Part shown: positions 1-6,541 of the stretch, piece after piece | Layout: each line of letters begins with the position of its first letter | Numbering within the stretch: the stretch's first letter is position 1 | NCBI GenBank assembly: GCA_003695505.1 | Contig: RFIY01000236.1 | Span: forward strand, 1 to 6,560 | Direction: 5' to 3' | DNA from: Candidatus Dadabacteria bacterium | GTDB taxonomy: Bacteria; J088 | Length of the DNA stretch: 6,560 nt | Program-made: the position numbers and the translations under genes | The notes under the pieces: model-generated | Database searches by the model: none | The model's input: the letters and a program-made list of their open reading frames with translations, nothing else | What the model was told of the DNA's origin: nothing

Positions 1-3000
1 CCCGCCGTGCCCAGCTACCTGCCGGGCCAGGATGCGATCGGCACGCTGGCGCGCGTGTACGCGGTGCAGGAAAGCGTTGCCGGAACGGCAACGCTCCAGA
101 TCGGCGACAACGCGGACCCGGCCGCGGTCGCGACCACCGTCGCTACGCCGTCTGCAGCGCCCTCGGCGGCGCCGCAGGCGGCCACCGCGGACATTCTCGC
201 AACCGTCCGGGAGATCGTCGCCGATGCATCGGGCTACGAGCTGGAAGAGATCGAGCCGGGGCTGGACTTCGAAGCCGACCTCGGTATCGACACCGTCAAG
301 ATCGCCGAAATCGTCGGCCTCGTCCGCGAGCGCTTCGGCCTGCCCGAAGATCCCGACCTCGTCCTGAGCGACGTGGCCACCGCCGACGCCATCGCGACCT
401 ATGTCGCGGCACGCCAGCGTTCGGACACGTCCCCGGCCGAGGCGACGGAGCCGCGGCAGACCCAAACGGCGGCGAGCACATCCACCCCGAGCGCGCCGCC
501 GGCCCGGGCGGCGGCGTCTGCCGAGGTCGACGCCGCCGACATACTGGACGCGGTCCGGCAGATCGTCGCCGACGCATCCGGCTATGACCTCGATGAAATC
601 GAACCGGACCTGGACTTCGAGGCCGACCTCGGCATCGACACCGTCAAGATCGCCGAAATCGTCGGCCTCGTCCGCGAGCGCTTCGGCCTGCCCGAAGATC
701 CCGACCTCGTCCTGAGCGATGTTGCCAGCGCCGCGACCGTCGCGGCATATGTCGCCGAGCGACAGGGCGCATCCGCCGTACTGTCGGCTACAGCGGAGCC
801 CGTGGAGACCGAGGATGCGCCGCGTGCGGATCCGTCGGTGGAGCCTGCTGCTGTGCCCGCGCTCGCTGACGACGAGATCGTCATTTCCGGGATGGCCGCG
901 GCGATCCCTGGTCATCCGGATCCGTTCTCGGCCGATGCGCTCGCCAGCCTGCTGTCGGGGGACAACCTGATCGAGCCGGTCCCGGACGCGGTTCGCGACC
1001 GCATCATCGAACTCGGTATCGAATCGGTATCGAAAGACAGCGAAGGTCGCGTCCGCACGCAAACGATTCGCAATCGCGATGAAACCGTTCAGTACCGGAG
1101 CCGGCTGCACGGCGAACCGGATCTGACCGCCTTTGGCATTCCGAAAGCCGCGGCGCAGATCCTCGATCGCAGCTCCCGCTGGGCGGTCGCGGCCGGCTTT
1201 CACGCCCTCAACGATGCGGCACTGCCGCTGATCGACCGAGACGCCGCGGACCGCTACGCCGCGGCGCGCGTGCTGCCGGCCGAGCTTGGCGCGCGAACCG
1301 GCGTCATCTACGCGTCGATTTTCGGTGGCATCGACGTCTGGCTCGATGCGGCGACCGGAAAGGGATCATTTCCGCGAACATTCATGGTCGAGTCGCTGTC
1401 GCTTGCCCACAGCCATTTCGCACGCTTTGTCGGCGCGAGCGGGCCGACGATGCGGCTCGACGCGGCCTGCGCATCGACCGTAACCGCGCTGGCCACGGCG
1501 CAGGACTGGCTGCAGAATAACCGCTGCGACCGCGTCGTCATCATCGCCTGCGATCTGGCCGGCGAGGACACGCTGTTGCCGTATGTCGGCGGCGGGTTCA
1601 TGGCGGTCGGCGCGGCGAGTACCGACCCGGACCTGGAACGAGCCGCGCGCCCGTTCGGAACAGGCCGCGCCGGAACGATCATCGGTTCGGCGGCGCTCGC
1701 GATCGTGCTCGAAAAGGCCGGGCAGGCACGCGAACGTGGGTTGCGGCCGCACGCACGCCTTGCAGCGGTCCGTACCAGCAACGACGCCTGTCACCCGCTG
1801 CAGATGAATCCGACGCGCATCGCGGAGCAGCTCGACAACCTGATCGACGCAATGACCGAACGCTACGAACTGGAACGGGCGCAGATTGCCCGACGCGGGG
1901 CCTTCGTCAGCCACGAACCGTACACGCCGGCCCGTGGCGGCAGCGCCGCAAGCGAGGCCAACGCGCTGCGCAACGCATTCGGTCAACACGTCGGCGACAT
2001 TCCGGTCATCAACGTCAAGGGCTATACCGGACACCCGATGGCGGCGAGCATCGAGGACATTGTCGCGATTGCGGCGCTCGTCCACGGCAAGGCCCCGGCG
2101 GTCCGCAATGCCGACAAGCAGGACCCGGAACTGGCCGATTTGCGGCTGAGTGATGGCAGCCCGGTCGCGTGCGACTGGGTCATCCACCTGGCCGCCGGCT
2201 TTGGCGCGCAGATTGGCTGGGTCGGCTACGGGCGCGTACCGGGAACAGGTCCGCGCATCGACCGCGATGCCTGGCATCAATGGACCAGCCAGTTCAATCC
2301 GCGGGAAACCGCCGTGAAGGAGCCGGCAAACACAGTGGCCGCCGACCATGCCGCCGTGCTGAGCTGGACGCCAGACTGGCGGCGTCGCGACACCGCATCC
2401 GCGACCGTATCGCCCGGAGCCGTCTGGCAGCCGCTCGCGGACCGCACCATCTTCGATGCCAGTGACGTCGAACAGGTCGTCGCTGATGTGATCCGGTACT
2501 GTTGCGAGCAGGCGCCGGATACCGTCCTGCTCCCTGTCCGAACCGCGGATCGCTGGACACACATCGCGGCGGAAGCAATCGCGGCGGCCGTCCGCAGCCT
2601 GCGCAAGGAATCGGACAACGCAGGTCCGCGCCTGGTCTGGGCGGAATCGGCGCTACCCGATCAGATTCTGGATGTTGCCGAACAGCGCTGGGACGCGGAT
2701 CAGGTGGCGGAGCGCGTCTGGGTGCCGAGTCCACAGCGCAACGCGCGTGCGACTGCGCCAGCCGGCAACTGGATCCTGATCGGCGGCGGGCGCGGCATCA
2801 CCGGCCTGCTGGCGCGGCGGTGGGCCGCTGTCCCCGACCGCACGCTCATTCTGGTTGGCCGGCAGGAAGCGCCTGACGATGCGCTCGCCGATCTCGACGA
2901 CGCCACGCTGAAACAGCGGGCGCGCGCCGAACTCGGCGGCGAGAAGGATCCGAAACGCTACCAGGCGATCGTCGCCCGCCTGGAGCGTGCGCGTGAGCTG

Positions 3001-4923
3001 GCGCGGACGTTGCGCGAGCTGCGCGACGCGCCGAGCACGGTTCGTTATGTGGCGGTCGACATCGCACGCCCCGGCGCGGCCGACGCCATTGCCGCCACGC
3101 TGGATGACATCGGCCCCGTTGCCGGGATCATTCACGCCGCCGGCGTCGAAGCGAGTGTCGCCGCGAACCGGACCTCGCTCGAAACCGTACAACGCGTCAT
3201 GCTGCCCAAGTTGAGTGGCGGCCTTGAAATCCTCCGTCTCGCACAGCGCTACGGCCATGTGCCCGTAATCGGCTTCGGATCGATCGCCGCGGCGATCGGC
3301 AACCACGGGCAGAGTGCCTACGGCGCCGCCAATGCCGCACTACGGGCGCTGTTCGAGGCGGCCAACATCCCGGCGACCACGATCGAGTGGAGCGCCTGGG
3401 GCGGCGCCGGCATGGCGACACGCGGCGCGATACCGGAGCTGCTGAAGCGGCAAGGAATTTCGCTGATGGATCCCGACGCCGCGTTCAGCGAACTGGAAGC
3501 CTGGCTGTCTGGCGGATCCGAGCAGCGGCCGGCTGCCGTCGTCGTTGCAGCGACCGAGGATGCCGGCGGCGAGCTGCCGGCACCACCTGACGAGGCGGCC
3601 GCCTGCATCGTCTCCGGCCCCGGCGATCCGTGGATCGATGATCATCGCATCGGCGGCGTCGCGGTACAGCCCGGTGTCAGCGGCCTGGCCATGCTCTGGA
3701 ATCTGCGGCCGCACGAAGGCGTGTCGCTCGAATACAGGCGCGCCATCCGTTTCAATGACGACCACGACGCGCTGATTTCGATCGTCAATCACAACGGGCA
3801 CGGCCATATCGTTGAACACGATGACGCCAACCGGCCCCGGCGTCAGCCCGCCTGGACCTATGAATGGAAAGGCGACGCACGTCCGGATGCACCAGTCGCA
3901 TTTTCTCCGGAGACCTCGTGGACGGCCGGCCCGCAACGCCAGGACATCTATGCACTGCTGTTTCACGGACCACGCTTCCAGGTCCTTGACGACTGCTGGT
4001 TCACCGATGGCGGCGCATTCGGATCGGCGACCGTCAGCGACGTCGACCCGGCTCGCCAGCATGCGATGGCCGTCGAGGCGCTGTTTCAGCTTGGCGGACT
4101 CTGGGGCGCGTGGAAGCACGGCAGACAATACCTGCCCGTCGGCGTATGGACGCACCGACTGGACCCCGCTGCATCCGTGTCAAAAGGAACGATTCGCGTA
4201 GCCTGCATCGGCGGCGACGAGCAGGAACTGCGTTTCCGCGGCGCCTGGCACAACGAGAACGGCATTCTTATACGCACAGCCGAATTTTCGCTGCGCGCCG
4301 CGGGAGACTCCGAACGACCGACATGCCGACCCGTTGGCGCCCTCGTTGAAACCGTGCCGGTCCCGGCCGGCACCGACCGCCGCGCGGCTCAGCGGCAGGC
4401 GTCGGCCGAAGCATGGCAGCAGGTCATCGGCCGCGTCTGGACGGGTCTGACCGGCGCCCCGCTCGACACCATCGACACGGCCGAGGCGCCGGGCCCCCTG
4501 CGACACGGCGGCTACACAATCGCCTGGAGCCGCACGCATACGGACCACCTGGCCGCGGCGGCCGCCCGCCCGGGAGAAGCGATTGGGATCGATGCCGAGA
4601 CGGTTCAGGAACGACCGAATGCGTTCTGGCAACAGGCGACCGGATCGCGGGAACGCACCCGTTTTCCGGCGTCGCCATCGCCCGAAACGATGGCGATGCT
4701 CTGGACGGCGAAAGAAGCGACGCTCAAGGCCGCTGGCACCGGATTGTCCGTGCCGCTCGCCGACCTCGACGTCAGCATCACCGGTCCAGACAGTGCGACG
4801 GTCACGATCGCCGAACGCCAGCAGGAGGCGCTGGGATTTAGCGCCGCACATATTCACTTTGTCACGTTGGGCGACACGCTGATCGCCGTCGCCCAGCCCG
4901 AAATCGCTTTCAAGGGAGCATAA
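1..4923 (+). CDS. Multidomain Pfa-like fatty acid/polyketide synthase (ACP-ACP-KS-KR-DH-PPTase), 5'-partial
   Basis: The frame is open from the first base, so the gene starts upstream. The GTG at 7 has no ribosome binding site and serves here only as residue 1. Visible order: end of an unidentified domain (1-40), ACP1 (61-135), Ala/Pro/Thr-rich linker, ACP2 (176-252), linker, ketosynthase (290-744), KR structural region (about 783-910), ketoreductase (921-1167), double-hotdog dehydratase (1196-1431) and phosphopantetheinyl transferase (about 1466-1634). Known families predict iterative Claisen condensation, NADPH-dependent beta-keto reduction and dehydration on carrier-bound acyl chains in the cytosol. 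Tandem carriers, the KR insertion and the PPTase resemble PUFA/secondary-lipid synthases, but the two-carrier, KS-after-ACP layout differs from canonical PfaA. Both carriers have Thr at the prosthetic-group site. No AT or ER is visible. The TAA stop lies 3 bp before a carboxyltransferase gene, which suggests extender supply. A fatty-acid-like rather than polyketide product is an inference. Confidence 0.9.
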   Translation, partial: PAVPSYLPGQDAIGTLARVYAVQESVAGTATLQIGDNADPAAVATTVATPSAAPSAAPQAATADILATVREIVADASGYELEEIEPGLDFEADLGIDTVKIAEIVGLVRERFGLPEDPDLVLSDVATADAIATYVAARQRSDTSPAEATEPRQTQTAASTSTPSAPPARAAASAEVDAADILDAVRQIVADASGYDLDEIEPDLDFEADLGIDTVKIAEIVGLVRERFGLPEDPDLVLSDVASAATVAAYVAERQGASAVLSATAEPVETEDAPRADPSVEPAAVPALADDEIVISGMAAAIPGHPDPFSADALASLLSGDNLIEPVPDAVRDRIIELGIESVSKDSEGRVRTQTIRNRDETVQYRSRLHGEPDLTAFGIPKAAAQILDRSSRWAVAAGFHALNDAALPLIDRDAADRYAAARVLPAELGARTGVIYASIFGGIDVWLDAATGKGSFPRTFMVESLSLAHSHFARFVGASGPTMRLDAACASTVTALATAQDWLQNNRCDRVVIIACDLAGEDTLLPYVGGGFMAVGAASTDPDLERAARPFGTGRAGTIIGSAALAIVLEKAGQARERGLRPHARLAAVRTSNDACHPLQMNPTRIAEQLDNLIDAMTERYELERAQIARRGAFVSHEPYTPARGGSAASEANALRNAFGQHVGDIPVINVKGYTGHPMAASIEDIVAIAALVHGKAPAVRNADKQDPELADLRLSDGSPVACDWVIHLAAGFGAQIGWVGYGRVPGTGPRIDRDAWHQWTSQFNPRETAVKEPANTVAADHAAVLSWTPDWRRRDTASATVSPGAVWQPLADRTIFDASDVEQVVADVIRYCCEQAPDTVLLPVRTADRWTHIAAEAIAAAVRSLRKESDNAGPRLVWAESALPDQILDVAEQRWDADQVAERVWVPSPQRNARATAPAGNWILIGGGRGITGLLARRWAAVPDRTLILVGRQEAPDDALADLDDATLKQRARAELGGEKDPKRYQAIVARLERARELARTLRELRDAPSTVRYVAVDIARPGAADAIAATLDDIGPVAGIIHAAGVEASVAANRTSLETVQRVMLPKLSGGLEILRLAQRYGHVPVIGFGSIAAAIGNHGQSAYGAANAALRALFEAANIPATTIEWSAWGGAGMATRGAIPELLKRQGISLMDPDAAFSELEAWLSGGSEQRPAAVVVAATEDAGGELPAPPDEAAACIVSGPGDPWIDDHRIGGVAVQPGVSGLAMLWNLRPHEGVSLEYRRAIRFNDDHDALISIVNHNGHGHIVEHDDANRPRRQPAWTYEWKGDARPDAPVAFSPETSWTAGPQRQDIYALLFHGPRFQVLDDCWFTDGGAFGSATVSDVDPARQHAMAVEALFQLGGLWGAWKHGRQYLPVGVWTHRLDPAASVSKGTIRVACIGGDEQELRFRGAWHNENGILIRTAEFSLRAAGDSERPTCRPVGALVETVPVPAGTDRRAAQRQASAEAWQQVIGRVWTGLTGAPLDTIDTAEAPGPLRHGGYTIAWSRTHTDHLAAAAARPGEAIGIDAETVQERPNAFWQQATGSRERTRFPASPSPETMAMLWTAKEATLKAAGTGLSVPLADLDVSITGPDSATVTIAERQQEALGFSAAHIHFVTLGDTLIAVAQPEIAFKGA
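262..371 (+). repeat. ACP direct repeat, copy 1
   Basis: This 110-bp segment of ACP1 matches 610-719 of ACP2 at a constant offset of 348 bp with only two mismatches, both synonymous (GAA/GAG and GGT/GGC). The final 86 bp (286-371) are identical. The flanking parts of the two carriers have diverged more, so the helix II-III core has been duplicated recently or homogenised by recombination. Confidence 0.9.
610..719 (+). repeat. ACP direct repeat, copy 2
   Basis: Second copy of the 110-bp carrier-core repeat, paired with 262-371; positions 634-719 are identical to 286-371. The repeat unit of 348 bp equals one ACP plus one linker in frame, so unequal crossing-over here would add or remove whole carriers without a frameshift. 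Confidence 0.9.
874..2238 (+). other. Beta-ketoacyl synthase domain
   Basis: Residues 290-744 form a complete thiolase-fold ketosynthase. The nucleophile is Cys488 in DAACAST (codon 1468-1470). The first catalytic His is probably His636 in VSHEPYTPARGG, where ordinary PKS have HGTGT. The second is His676 in NVKGYTGHPMAAS. A helix with RWAVAAGFHALNDA occupies the place of the usual region around the RLLLE helix of PKS enzymes. The domain should catalyse decarboxylative chain extension. The changed His motif and the sequence after the second His (IEDIVAIAAL) set it apart from textbook type I PKS or PfaA KS domains and suggest a distinct clade. Its position after rather than before the carriers is also unusual. 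Confidence 0.92.
2353..3507 (+). other. Ketoreductase domain with preceding structural region
   Basis: Residues about 783-910 look like the degenerate Rossmann-like structural half that precedes PKS/PUFA ketoreductases. They have no nucleotide motif and weak conservation, so this call is tentative. Residues 921-1167 are the catalytic SDR. It has the NADPH loop GGGRGITG (926-933), a HAAGV strand end, and active-site residues Lys1068, Ser1092 (GFGSIAAAIGNHG) and Tyr1105 with Asn1109 (SAYGAAN). A charged helical insertion at about 954-1008, rich in Arg/Glu/Ala, resembles the one in PUFA-synthase KR domains. It should reduce the beta-keto group to a beta-hydroxyl. No LDD motif is evident, so stereochemistry is not predicted. 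Confidence 0.88.
3592..4299 (+). other. Double-hotdog dehydratase domain
   Basis: Residues 1196-1431. The first hotdog begins DPWIDDHRIGGVAVQPG and matches the HxxxGxxxxP dehydratase motif, with His1213 as catalytic base. The second hotdog starts with LLFHGPRFQVLDD, the HGP-type motif of PKS, PUFA and enediyne DH domains, and then has VEALFQ where DxxxQ is expected: Glu1357 replaces the usual Asp and Gln1361 is kept. It should convert a beta-hydroxyacyl chain to the enoyl form. With no enoyl reductase visible, products could stay unsaturated unless reduction happens in trans. The Asp-to-Glu reading depends on my alignment by eye. Confidence 0.78.
4402..4908 (+). other. C-terminal Sfp-type 4'-phosphopantetheinyl transferase domain
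   Basis: Residues about 1466-1634 contain the two PPTase signatures: AIGIDAE (Asp1529 and Glu1531, matching the Mg2+ ligands of Sfp) and WTAKEATLKAAGTGL (Trp1566, Lys1569, Glu1570, Lys1574). A WSRTHT segment just before GIDAE matches the SxSH-type CoA-binding strand. The domain would move phosphopantetheine from CoA to the carriers of the same polypeptide. It is shorter than free-standing Sfp proteins (about 220 residues), mainly in the N-terminal half. Fused PPTases are known at the end of enediyne and some Pfa-like synthases and fungal FAS. All metal ligands are present, so it is probably active. Confidence 0.9.
4912..4918 (+). promoter_or_regulatory. Ribosome binding site of the carboxyltransferase gene
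   Basis: AAGGGAG lies 8 nt before the ATG at 4927, inside the last codons of the synthase gene. It supports that ATG as the start. With the 3-nt gap between TAA and ATG it implies one transcript and probably translational coupling. Confidence 0.8.
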
Positions 4924-4926
4924 GCC

Positions 4927-6393
4927 ATGGCACCACAAACCGCGCACTCCGTTCAGCCCGAAACGGCTCGGATCGGAACACTCGCCCGGGGCTGGATTCA
5001 CCAGCTCGTCGATACGAATTCCTTCCTCGAACTGGACACGATCCGCGTGCACCACAGCAGTGGACCCGGCATGGATCGCAAGCGGATCGATGGCGATGGC
5101 GTCGTGTCCGGGATTGGCCGCATCGACGGGCGACCCGTCGCCGTGTATGCGCAGGATCCATCCGTCATGGGCGGCGCGTTGGGTCGGGTTCACGCCGAGA
5201 AGATCTGCCGGGTACTCGATGCCGCCGAACGGGACCGGCTACCGGTCGTCGGCCTCGTCGCCAGTGGCGGCGCCCGCATTCAGGAAGGCGTCGACAGCCT
5301 CAGCGGTTATGGCGAGGTCTTTCGCCGCACCGTGGCGCTGTCAGGCAAGGTCCCGCAACTGACGGTGGCGATGTCGACCTGCGCCGGCGGGGCCGTCTAC
5401 CAGCCGGCGCTGACCGACCTCGTCGTGATGATTCGCAACCAGAGCCGCATGTTCATTACCGGTCCTTCGATCGTCGAAGCCGTGACGTTCGAACAGGTCA
5501 GCGCCGACGAGCTTGGCGGCTGGCAGGTTCATGCACGGCAAAGCGGACTCTGCGGTATTGTCGCCAACGATGTATCCGACGCGTTCGACCGTGTGCGCAC
5601 GCTGCTTTCCTACCTGGATCCCGGTCGCCGCAGCGTCGCGCGCGTTCGCGATCCGGAATTTGCACTCCCGCCACAACCGGTGCCGCTGGATCCCCGCAAG
5701 GTCTACGACGTTCGTGACGTCGTGCGCGGCATTGTCGACGCCGGCAGTCTCTGCGAACTCTATCGCGAATACGCCCGCAACATCTATACCGCCTTCGCGC
5801 GCATCGAAGGCGTGCCGGTCGGCATCATCGCAAACCAGCCGCGCAGACTGGGCGGTGTACTGGACAGTTCGGCGTCGCGCAAGGGGGCACGGTTCCTGCG
5901 CCTCTGCAACAGCTTTGGTATTCCCGTCGTGACACTTGTCGACTGCCCGGGTTACCTGCCTGGTCGCCGTGCCGAGGCCGACGGCATCACGGTGCACGGC
6001 GCCAAGCTGCTTCATGCCTATTGTGAAGCAACGGTTCCACGCTACACCGTCGTGATGCGAAAAAGTTATGGCGGCGCCTACATCGTCCTCGGGTCGCGAT
6101 CCATTGGCGCAAGCGCGGTCTGGTCCTGGCCCGACGCCGAAATCGGGGTCATGGGCGCACGCGGCGCGGTCAACCTGCTGCACCGGCGCGAACTGGCTGC
6201 CGCCAGCGATCCCGACGCGGCTCGCGACCGGCTCGAAACCGACTATCGCAACCGCATCCTCGACCCGTCCGAGGCTGCCCGCAAAGGTCAGGTCGATGCG
6301 ATCATCTGCCCGACCGACACCCGCCGCGTCCTGGCGCTGGCGCTGAGTCACAGCGAAGTCACGCCCAGCCATACACCGGCGTTTCCATTTTGA
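4927..6393 (+). CDS. Acyl-CoA carboxylase carboxyltransferase (beta) subunit, PccB/AccD5-like
   Basis: A complete 488-residue protein made of two crotonase-fold halves. It transfers the carboxyl group from carboxybiotin to an acyl-CoA (acetyl-, propionyl- or longer), giving malonyl- or methylmalonyl-type extender units. N-terminal half: SGGARIQEGV (113-122) and STCAGGAVYQPALTD (150-164), matching the oxyanion/acyl-CoA-binding region, then MFITGP (175-180). C-terminal half: GIIANQP (299-305), SRKGARFLRLCN (317-328), a PGYLPG biotin-site loop (341-346), HGAKLLHAY (357-365), RKSYGGAY (378-385) and VMGARGAVNLLHR (408-420). The end is intact (VDAIICPTDTR). Slightly shorter than typical PccB (about 510-530). 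No biotin carboxylase or biotin carrier gene is in the window, so these must come from elsewhere. Tight coupling to the synthase suggests a dedicated precursor supplier. Substrate is not predictable by eye; a glutaconyl- or methylmalonyl-CoA decarboxylase role is less likely but not excluded. Confidence 0.93.
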   Translation: MAPQTAHSVQPETARIGTLARGWIHQLVDTNSFLELDTIRVHHSSGPGMDRKRIDGDGVVSGIGRIDGRPVAVYAQDPSVMGGALGRVHAEKICRVLDAAERDRLPVVGLVASGGARIQEGVDSLSGYGEVFRRTVALSGKVPQLTVAMSTCAGGAVYQPALTDLVVMIRNQSRMFITGPSIVEAVTFEQVSADELGGWQVHARQSGLCGIVANDVSDAFDRVRTLLSYLDPGRRSVARVRDPEFALPPQPVPLDPRKVYDVRDVVRGIVDAGSLCELYREYARNIYTAFARIEGVPVGIIANQPRRLGGVLDSSASRKGARFLRLCNSFGIPVVTLVDCPGYLPGRRAEADGITVHGAKLLHAYCEATVPRYTVVMRKSYGGAYIVLGSRSIGASAVWSWPDAEIGVMGARGAVNLLHRRELAAASDPDAARDRLETDYRNRILDPSEAARKGQVDAIICPTDTRRVLALALSHSEVTPSHTPAFPF

Positions 6394-6413
6394 CCCGTTG
6401 ATACATAAAGCGT

Positions 6414-6456
6414 AGACGTTGCCAGACTTCGGCAATGCCTGTCTGGCAACGCGTCT
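6414..6456 (+). terminator. Hairpin downstream of the operon, possible terminator or 3' stabiliser
   Basis: Arms 6417-6427 and 6441-6451 (CGTTGCCAGAC / GTCTGGCAACG) pair perfectly over 11 bp around a 13-nt loop. The stem extends with AGA/TCT (6414-6416, 6454-6456) across a 2-nt bulge. It begins 21 nt after the carboxyltransferase stop. There is no U-tract after it (CTGCCCCCTCGC follows), so a classic intrinsic terminator is not supported. It may protect the mRNA end, act with Rho, or be a protein-binding palindrome. Confidence 0.5.
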
Positions 6457-6497
6457 GCCCCCTCGCACGTGAGACCGGTTGAAGCTGCAAACTCTGT

Positions 6498-6527
6498 TTG
6501 ACGCATTCTGCCACGGCGTGCTATTCT
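6498..6527 (+). promoter_or_regulatory. Candidate sigma70-type promoter for a gene beyond the window
   Basis: TTGACG (6498-6503, 5/6 to the -35 consensus) is separated by 18 bp from TATTCT (6522-6527, 4/6 to the -10 consensus), which is preceded by TGC giving an extended -10. Transcription would start near 6534 and run out of the window. The sequence is AT-richer than its surroundings. This is a pattern match by eye; an alternative reading of the 3' part is a terminator. Confidence 0.45.
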
Positions 6528-6541
6528 GTGCCTAGAATAGC
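6520..6541. repeat. Perfect 8-bp inverted repeat overlapping the candidate -10
   Basis: GCTATTCT (6520-6527) and AGAATAGC (6534-6541) are exact reverse complements around a 6-nt spacer. The repeat covers the candidate -10 and start site, where a repressor operator would be expected. It is followed by CGTTTTATTTT, so it could instead be a weak AT-rich-stem terminator. A second small palindrome, CAAAC-TCT-GTTTG (6488-6500), touches the candidate -35. Confidence 0.45.

Larger units (their letters stand above)
187..762 (+). other. Tandem acyl carrier protein domains with Thr at the phosphopantetheine site
   Basis: Two four-helix carrier domains, residues 61-135 and 176-252 (numbered from the GTG at 7), are joined by a roughly 40-residue Ala/Pro/Thr/Ser-rich flexible linker. 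Each carries the helix-II motif DLGIDTVKIAEIVG, aligning with the LGIDSIKRVEI type of PUFA-synthase carriers. The modified Ser is replaced by Thr96 (codon ACC, 292-294) and Thr212 (ACC, 640-642). No other Ser lies in the helix-II motif. Otherwise the fold looks intact: acidic run before the motif, RERFGLPEDPDLVLSDV after it, and a C-terminal helix. These are probably real carriers, because the motif is maintained in both copies and the same protein carries a PPTase. Whether Thr is modified is unknown. Confidence 0.9.

Noticed and set aside
7-9. GTG as the true start of the synthase
   Set aside because: The frame is open to the window edge, there are only six bases upstream to judge a ribosome binding site, and the protein begins in the middle of a domain-like or linker sequence, so the gene most likely continues upstream.
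1366-2562. 398-codon open frame on the minus strand opposite the KS domain
   Set aside because: It is antisense to a clearly conserved ketosynthase, has no recognisable motif, and long antisense frames are expected in GC-rich coding DNA.
2353-2736. A separate catalytic domain between KS and KR
   Set aside because: There is no nucleotide-binding or active-site motif. The position and weak conservation fit the structural half of a PKS-type ketoreductase.
4180-5193. 337-codon minus-strand open frame across the gene junction
   Set aside because: It overlaps the DH, PPTase and carboxyltransferase coding sequences and its translation resembles no family I know.
5341-6468. 375-codon minus-strand open frame opposite the carboxyltransferase
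   Set aside because: It is a shadow of a strongly conserved gene. Its start lies in the 3' intergenic hairpin region with no credible ribosome binding site.
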